Origin: Mesocentrotus franciscanus
Taxonomy: Eukaryota; Echinodermata; Echinoidea; Camarodonta; Strongylocentrotidae
Direction of reading: 5' to 3'
Assembly: GCA_037976565.1 (NCBI GenBank)
Contig: CP137675.1
Span: 23,950,629 to 24,014,628, forward strand
DNA length: 64,000 bases
Position numbers and translations under genes: made by a program. Within the stretch, counting starts at the first letter, position 1, and every line of letters starts with the position of its first letter. The notes beneath the pieces were generated by a model. That model saw only the letters and a list, made by a program, of their open reading frames with translations, did no database searches and was not told the origin of the DNA. Below are positions 57,776 through 64,000 of the stretch, piece by piece.

Positions 57776-60700
57776 GAAATAACCGGGTGTGGAGTAAAGA
57801 CAACGCTCTAAACCCATGCTTTATTACAGGGTCTTAGTTTGGAGGATTGTTGGGTCTTAGATTTGATTTTTTTTTGTTTTGTTTTTTATTGTTTTTATTT
57901 TTGAAATGACCGGGTCTGGAGGAAAGACTACGCTCGATTGTCATGTTATTCCACAGGAAAAAAGATTATGGGGTCTTAGTTTTGAAGATTTTTTAATTTT
58001 GAAATAACCGGGTCTGGAGTAAAGACTGCGCGCTATACCCATGCTTTATTACAGGGTTTTAGTTTTGAACAAATTCGACAAAATATCCCTTCAAATTTAT
58101 TACATTTGTGGGTAAAGTCATTATTACATTTGTGGGTGATTCAAAATTATTACATTTGTGGGTGAAATTATTACATTTGTGGGTAAAGTGTTATTACATT
58201 TGTGGGTGTTATTACATTTGTGGGTAAAGTGTTATTACATTTGTGGGCGTTGTTACATTTGTGGGCGTTATTACATTTGTGGGTGTAACACACCCCCTTG
58301 CCTTTTTAGAAGAAAAACAAAATAATGAAGTTATGGGACTGTTCAGGAATGTTCATATCCCCTTCGAGGAGTCCCCCAGTTTATTAATGTCTAGGTTCCA
58401 AATATGCTTACTAGTTCAGCTAACGGTGAAATATTGGTTGCAAGAACCATGAGACAAGTGGTTAATCCAAGCTGATTCTCGACCACGGATCTTTCTTCGA
58501 TGACGTGGTTGAAGTAGATGTAGATACCGGCTAGGAAGACCCCTCCGAGAAGAGCCTTCTGATTTGCACTTTCCTAAAATGGTGAAAGTCAAATGGCATC
58601 GAGGTAATTTCATATCGTGTTAAAGGTATATATTTAGAATGTCGGATCCTCTATTTTTTCTTGCCGGGTCTGGGGTTTGTCGGAATACTCTCTGACATCA
58701 CATTGTTAGGTGTCAATTTGGGTCTGAAGTGTTACTGCGGGGTAATAATAAAAAGGGCACATGTGTTTGTTCGTTCAATGTGTACTTAACCGCTACGTGC
58801 GCCCCGAGCCGCTAATGACATTATTGTTTAATAAAGGGAAGCAAGATTATATTTGTGGTGATTTTTTTTGTTGCTAATTTAAATAATGATAAGGATACTA
58901 ATAACACGAATTTAAGTGCCTTTAAGCTTTCTGGTCAGAATAAATGCCGAATCGGCTTCAAATCGTAGACAATCGTACTACTGATCTGACGGACGGCACT
59001 ACGATTCCTAGCCGATTTTGCTTTTCCTCCTTCAAGGAAGCTTGAAATCCTTTAAAATTTAGATTTTATTAATCACATGAATATATTCATATCATCGATC
59101 ATTAAGATTTGAATGTTCATATAAAATTCTTCCAAAATCGGATCGCAGTTGGATCGCAGTCGGATCGCAGCCGGATCACGTACTGTGCCCCTATATGGGA
59201 CTAAGAGTTAAAAATGAAACTTAACAATAATTTCTGAGTTATGGTTGTCAACCTTCATCAAATTTTCTTACCCTATCCTTGGCGCAAAACAGATATGTTG
59301 TGACGTAAAAGATATGAAAAACGACTCCTGTACTGTTCACTACGATCATCGTGAAGTCATCCTTCAATACACCGTACCATAGACATGCTATACCACTGAT
59401 AAATGGTGATAAAAGTGAGTTTTATCACAGGAAGAGAGTAAGAGAAACGAATTTCGACATTATAGATACGATGTTTAGATTCACATCAAGATTCACATTC
59501 AGATCAAGGGTCACATTCAGATCAGATCAAGAGCATTTGTTCTCTTACACGCCAGTCACACCGACCGACAAGCCGACGTCAGACCGACCGATGTTTGGCC
59601 ATGAGCGGTAATGCAATTTTTCTGTTCGGTTTGCAGTCGGTCTGGTGTCGGTCTGGTGGGCAGGGTTGACTGAGATATTACAGCTGAAATGGGCTATCCG
59701 CTGCATTTTAAAAACTAAATACCTTTATGTAAATGCAGGTTATGCAACTCATGTCTTTTGTTTGATCACGGATATAAAAACAAGCAACAAACAATTCATT
59801 TAATTATCGAATTCCAAATAATAATACAAATCGTGTGCACAACACCATATATTCCATCTATACAACTGCGAAAATCTGAGACGATTTTCGGTTGAGAAGG
59901 TGAGAGACGGAGAAAAGTAGTGGGAGAGAGAAATTTAAAACAAAGTAAAAAGAAAGAGAGAAATCCAATTGCACAACTATTTGTACAAATCGGTAGAATG
60001 CAAACCAAATACTCCCACCGCTTCTCTCCCGTTCCCCGTTTCCCTTTCTTTCTCTCTCCCTACCTCTATCCAGTGGCGGATCCAGGGAGGGGGGCACGGG
60101 GGGCCGGGGGCCCGGGCCCCCTCCCCTAGGAAAAACAGGTAAAAACACCCTTTTTTGTAAAAAAAGAAAAGAAAAGAAGATGGACCTCCTCCCCTGGCGC
60201 TCAAGGGGGGGGGGTGGTGGTTAAAAAAAAATTAAATTTTTGGAGGCATTTTTTTTAAATGCTTACCTCCTCCCCCCTCCACTGAGCGGAAAATCGGCCG
60301 GCACGGTTTTCAAATTTTCGCACGTAGTGGGCCCCTTTTTCGGCCCCCTCCCTTGCCGCCGGCTGGATCCGCCCCTGCCTCTATCTCTCTCTCATTCTCT
60401 ACGTCCCTCTTAATTCCTTTCTATCTCCCTCTCAACTTCCAATTGTCAAAGTCTGAAATAAAGAGATGTGTACAGACTTGGCCCCATTTTAAACACCCGA
60501 TTCTATTTGTATTTAGATATTAAGTAAACGATGCATTGAATGAATATTTCTCTTTGTATTACCTTTTCTCTCTGTTACTATTCAAATACGTGCTATTTTG
60601 AAATTTGTAAACGTCCAACAGAATGGAAAATGTACGAATTTCTGTCTTTAGTTTCAAACAGAAGGGGTGCCGCGGCGCTTCTCATCTGGCTCCATCTAGA

Positions 60701-62889
60701 TCCTCCACTGAGAAAAAAAAATCATACTATGTGAACAAAATGGCCGGTATTCGTAAAAGCAAACTACCTTTAGTCCAGGTTTAATACCAACACTATTATG
60801 TTGGTGTAGTTAGTGCACTGATTGTGGAGCACCAAGTTTCAACCTCCTTATTTCATAAACAAAACTACCACTATTATGTCTAGCATTAAACAAACAAATA
60901 TCATGTTAATTAATGTGATTTTGGGGGGGTACATTCCTTGCCTTGATAAAATTTGTTTATTCATTTTGCAACGGAATCACAGTTTTTTTTCCCAGAATAA
61001 AGAGCTTGATACTTGGCGCTCCATAGATCAAAGAACTAAGTCAAACCATGTAGTAGCTAGGTCAGTGGTCAAACCAGGGTTAACATTAGCCCACTTTATG
61101 AATAAAAGCCAATGTACTTACTTCATCAATCCAAGAAGGAAAGGAAGAAAAGGAACGTTACCAGTGGATCCTGAGTTAACGATTGGTATGAAGACTGGTC
61201 TAAAGATTTGAAAGAGAGATAATTATATAGATACCATTAAGTCTTGTTCTGCTTTTGTGTCACATGAAAAAGCATTAATCCTAAAATGGTGAACTATATA
61301 AGAAACGAAAATCATATCAAAATCTAGTCTCTGAATAACGATTTCAGGTAAAGATTTTTTGTTTCCCTCCATTGAACAGGAAGAAAGTGAGGGGAAATAT
61401 ATCCAGTGGGAGGCAGCAGGTGCAAGAAAAATGAGAAGACAAGATGATAGGAACCCCATAATATTATGTACCATCCACCAAATCGATGGCCTTGTTAACT
61501 CAATCTCCGAGTAGTACCGATGCCATCCGGGAGGGCACTTCCCCTCTAATGTCGGTAGGCCTACCCCCGCCCCCCTGGACAGTGGCAGTGTGAGTGAGGT
61601 CTGAAGGAAAGTTTGTTTTGGATCATGTACACAATCACCGACGAGCCTGCTATGAATACAATGAAACTTCCACCGAATAGAAAGAAACTTTGTACCACCC
61701 CTGTGGCCCACTTAACCCCATGTTCGATCCCCTTTGAATAGGACAGTCACGCAGGGAGTTGGGATTCCCAACTCCATGAGTCACGTTGGAAAAGCATGCA
61801 TGGAGCTCGGGTATATAATGGGGACCCTGTATCGAGGTCAGTTAAGGTCATGTGTATATTGCCCATTGGTGGCGTGCATGTAGATACGGGGGGAGGGGGT
61901 TGGCATGAGGGACACGTGCCACAATTGAGTGGCGATAACACAGAGAGAGAGAGAGAGAGGGAGAGAGAGAGAGGGAGAGAGAGAGAGGGAGAGAGATATA
62001 TAAATATAAAAAAGGGGATAAATGAAACGTGATGGGAAAGGGAACGTGGTATAATGGTAGGACCAATCCAATTTCTATACCACCGCCCCCCCCCCATCCC
62101 CATCGTTTGTCTAGTTGATTAGCATTTTTAATTATCGCAATTATTATTCAATTGATACAAGTGCATCGCCCCCTTAATGGCTGAACCAAGGCTACGCCAA
62201 TTTTCCCAATCGAGAAACAAGCTTTAAAACATCCGTCATGCATGATATTGATCTACAGGACTACAGGCATGACATTCAATGGTATTCATACCAACCAGCA
62301 CGGGAATCTCCCTGGAGTCCCTGCTATATCCTGATAACTAAAGCCAAGTCTATATTGGACCCAAAGCGGTCATTTACGAGTAACTACTTTACGATCATGA
62401 TCTAAAATCTAGCCAGGACGAAGCAGACTAGATTAGGATGATGTTAGTGTTTATGCCACAGTCATAAAAAGATGAATTATATCAGAATATTATGAATATA
62501 CTGCATGCCTATCGAGTATTTTTATCAAGGGGGCAAACTCGCTTTACTGCTGCATATAATTATGTACATGTACAATTAACAACTAAATTATTCACCATCT
62601 TACCAAATTCTGTTATTTTTTTTAATATGTGAAAATTGATTTGTCCTGATTTCTGTTTTTTGAGAATGCGGCATATTAAAGCTTACATCTTAATTAAATT
62701 ATTTAACAAAGGTCCTATATAATATGAGCTCCTTGCGGAAGTTCTAGTACATGTGCATGTTACATTGTATAGCTATAGGCCTATTAAGATATGACAGTCT
62801 TAAAACAGTAACTTTACTTACATGCCCGAGGCAAAGAACCCGATCGTTGTTACAATACATATCCACGATAGAATACTAAGGGTATCCAT
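54135..62889 (-). CDS. SLC50A1: SWEET sugar transporter, complete six-exon gene (216 aa)
   Basis: Exons on the minus strand: 62889-62822, 61199-61122, 59395-59272, 58573-58412, 55968-55849, 54233-54135. They total 651 bp with every junction GT-AG and in matching phase. The product has two MtN3/PQ-loop three-helix repeats joined by a linker helix. Repeat 1 is about residues 1-85 with STGNVPFLPFL (34-44) and LWYGVLKDD (54-62); the linker is about 91-115; repeat 2 is about 125-205 with SPLAEL (139-144), IRKRNSES (148-155) and WTLYGLLIEDIYVQIPSVPG (171-190). Known: SWEETs are uniporters moving sugars such as glucose across plasma or Golgi membranes, as oligomers. Odd: the proline normally present in the SFP-type motif of the second repeat is replaced (SFSAF). 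The tail after the last helix is short and basic. Intron 4 holds a foldback element and exon 5 has duplicated decoy acceptors. The start is the only ATG in frame before the first helix. Confidence 0.93.
54403..54709 (-). mobile_element. tRNA-derived SINE, copy 2
   Basis: Tail of (ATTATC)n at 54403-54455, body with the ACATTAATCGACATTTGCC segment, and tRNA-like head at 54637-54709 with B box GGTTCGAGTCC. Same family as 14821-15182. It lies in SWEET intron 5, in the same orientation as the gene. Confidence 0.8.
55075..55795 (+). pseudogene. LINE (CR1/L2-like) 3' fragment with (ATT)n tail
   Basis: The plus strand encodes ELESVQNRAARLILGLGSR, then INELRWLPVQQRIMFKV and YVFKILNLTARACLND, the standard C-terminal part of CR1/L2 ORF2. 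Stops follow. A microsatellite of ATT repeats at 55612-55795 forms the tail. It is antisense to the SWEET gene in its intron 5. Confidence 0.85.
55849..55968 (-). CDS. SLC50A1: SWEET exon 5
   Basis: Acceptor TAAATTGCAG, donor CAG|GTAAAC. 120 bp, phase 0-0. Starts GNAIRKRNSESFSAF and ends LLIEDIYVQ. Its first 20-odd bases and acceptor are repeated upstream (see 55955-56490). Confidence 0.93.
55955..56490 (-). repeat. Three tandem copies of the exon 5 acceptor region
   Basis: Imperfect repeats of about 190 bp starting near 55955, 56137 and 56330. Each carries TAAATTGCAG followed by the first exon bases (GGGAACGCC, AAGAACGCC, GAGACCGCC). Copy 2 soon meets an in-frame TAA and neither extra copy has a nearby donor, so they look like decoys. 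Confidence 0.8.
56607..58289. mobile_element. Foldback element with CCCACAAATGTAATAAC arrays
   Basis: Inverted arms start GTTACACCCACAAATG and end with its complement at 58289. Each arm has an outer array of an 18-bp CCCACAAATGTAATAAC unit, many with ACTTTA or GC spacers, and an inner region of diverged 100-150 bp repeats containing AGTCTTTACTCCAGACCCGG and CTGTGGAATAACAT. The spacer is about 57380-57640. No protein is encoded. It lies in SWEET intron 4. The layout recalls the sea urchin TU foldback elements described in older literature; not checked. Confidence 0.85.
58412..58573 (-). CDS. SLC50A1: SWEET exon 4
   Basis: 162 bp, phase 0-0, donor CTA|GTAAGC, acceptor CCATTTTAG. Encodes the linker helix, the ERSVVENQLGLTTCLMV loop and helix, and ends SPLAEL. 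Confidence 0.93.
58640..59270 (-). other. SWEET intron 3, nothing recognised
   Basis: No element ends or coding found. A short iterated ATCGCAGTYGG run is at 59145-59170. Confidence 0.45.
59272..59395 (-). CDS. SLC50A1: SWEET exon 3
   Basis: Acceptor CCATTTATCAG, donor AGG|GTAAGA. One base completes Asn49, then GIACLWYGVLKDDFTM to LFCAKDR. Encodes helix 2 end and helix 3 of the first repeat. Confidence 0.93.
60071..60377. mobile_element. hAT-type MITE with CCTCTATC target duplication
   Basis: Termini CAGTGGCGGATCCAGG and CAGGGGCGGATCCAGC (opposite strand), flanked by CCTCTATC at 60063-60070 and 60378-60385. 307 bp, non-coding, G/C homopolymer rich. Lies in SWEET intron 2. Confidence 0.9.
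61122..61199 (-). CDS. SLC50A1: SWEET exon 2
   Basis: 78 bp. Acceptor AATCTTTAG, donor ATGAA|GTAAGT. One base completes Ile23, then PVFIPIVNSGSTGNVPF and LPFLLGLM, then two bases of Asn49. Carries the first PQ-loop-like STGNVPFLPF motif. Confidence 0.9.
61200..62821 (-). other. SWEET intron 1 with a (GA)n tract
   Basis: A GAGAGAGA tract is at 61941-61995 and a C-run at 62085-62096. A 162-codon minus-strand frame (61223-61711) shows no recognisable family and lies wholly inside the intron. Confidence 0.6.
62822..62889 (-). CDS. SLC50A1: SWEET exon 1
   Basis: ATG at 62889, MDTLSILSWICIVTTIGFFA then SG and two bases of Ile23, donor AT|GTAAGT. The first helix begins directly after the start, as usual for SWEETs. 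Confidence 0.9.
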
Positions 62890-64000
62890 AATTCATTGAG
62901 TCCCTGGGCTAAACACGACAGTGATCCGACTGGCTTCGATCCTACAACGTCTTTAAGTGGTGCTTCGTTGTACCATATGCTAGGCCAAATTGAGAACCGG
63001 TAAAAAAAAGTATTGCTCCTTGCCCAACAATGTGATATTAGAGCAGTGTTTTCATAGTCAACAAGTAGCCCCTTGATCTCTAGATTATAAGTAGAACAGG
63101 TATATTGGTGTTGACGAGACTACACAGTGCCTCAGTAAGAAGAGAAAAGTTCACGCTAATTCACGCGGTTTAACTATAACGCTGAATTGTTTGGTACTAT
63201 AGCATGTTTCGAATACAAAGAGCAACACATTTATTTATGGCATGCCTGCTTTTGTAGTTCTTTGTTCATTCTAAAAGATCATAAATTGGCGGTATTATAC
63301 CACGAGTTCACGGTCTGATTATCATATCAAAATAAGAGTGCATATTTCATGAATCAGAAAGGCCATTATCATACATTTCTTCACGTTTACTCAGTCGTAA
63401 GAAATTACCGGGCAAATATCTCGTCACAACTAAGTCATTGATTGTTACAAAATTATATACTAGGCTTGTAAATGCAATATTTCAAACGCGTTTTGTATGC
63501 ATTTTGCGGAAATGTAGTTTATAGACTAAAACTCAAACCCTAAATAGTCATGGATAATCTAGTGATGAATATATAGTCTATGCCTGGGTATCATTGATCA
63601 TGTGCTATTTTTTGCAGCTCACTGTATTAGGATTACAGGATGCAGTGTGTAAATAGTGGCCTATATTATGTATTGTAACAAAACAGCGATTGGAAAAAAC
63701 ACATCACGTACCTCTTTTTACTATGAAAACTTTGAATCTTTACTCTTGAATCTTTACTCGCGTTGATCGAGCCCAAAATAAAGTTCATAGTCCGTGAATC
63801 GGATTGAGGGGTGTATTGTAGAGTGAATAATAACAAATCGATTAGACTTTGGATTATTATAATATGACGAGATTACCATGATGTCAGGTTCACCTACATG
63901 ACGGTGAGGGAATCAGACAACCATTAGATTACTAAAACCGTTACCACGCATCTACGTGTATTTCCTCTTAAAATATCTTCCGATATTACCGAATATTTAA
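62890..64000. other. Region upstream of the SWEET gene
   Basis: Presumably 5'UTR and promoter of the SWEET gene, then intergenic DNA. No TATA-type element, repeat end or other gene could be supported. Confidence 0.4.

Noticed and set aside
61223..61711. 162-codon frame in SWEET intron 1
   Set aside because: No recognisable family or conserved composition, lies entirely within the intron, and is interrupted by element-like sequence.

Overview
This is a window of animal nuclear DNA, most likely from an echinoderm and probably a sea urchin. That is an inference from several things: multi-exon SRCR receptor coding with symmetric phase-1 exons, GT-AG introns, a SWEET sugar-transporter gene, Penelope, Crypton, hAT-like and CR1/L2-type elements, foldback elements, tRNA-type SINEs and abundant microsatellites. 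Nothing looks bacterial. Most of the short open frames are chance frames in AT-rich or low-complexity DNA.

Host genes. (1) At 23-6237 (+) lies the 3' part of an SRCR-domain membrane receptor: three single-exon SRCR domains and a last exon with a transmembrane helix and short tail. The tail ends at a TAG followed by 59 more open codons. (2) At 54135-62889 (-) lies a complete six-exon SWEET/SLC50 transporter of 216 residues, read exon by exon with matching splice phases. (3) At 48291-48464 (-) is a signal-peptide first exon of an unknown small secreted protein, with a frameshifted paralogue at 14560-14730 (+).

Architecture. From about 12.8 to 50.1 kb the window is an old, diverged inverted segmental duplication centred near 28.4 kb. 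Many paired anchors are listed. The arms differ by insertions (hAT-like, SINE, MITE, microsatellite), and one arm often keeps the empty site of the other's insertion.

Nested in the right arm is a much younger, nearly perfect palindrome of about 8.5 kb (35117-43611). Each half carries the same 246-residue C2H2 zinc-finger/acidic protein, a convergent short ORF with its own poly(A) signal, and several tandem-repeat arrays. Its left side also carries an inverted copy of 370 bp of the host flank from its right side, plus an orphan 102-bp copy of the element terminus. This suggests that the palindrome formed or was repaired by a second event after insertion. It is the best candidate here for an undescribed system.

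Other mobile DNA includes a TTAA-flanked MITE family (three copies, two of them inverted around an SRCR exon), two foldback elements with tandem repeats in their arms, three hAT-type elements with clear 8-bp target duplications, a decayed Penelope-like element, a decayed Crypton-type recombinase, LINE 3' fragments, and SINEs, one with a head resembling the 7SL RNA 5' domain. All calls are by eye from sequence. No database search was run.
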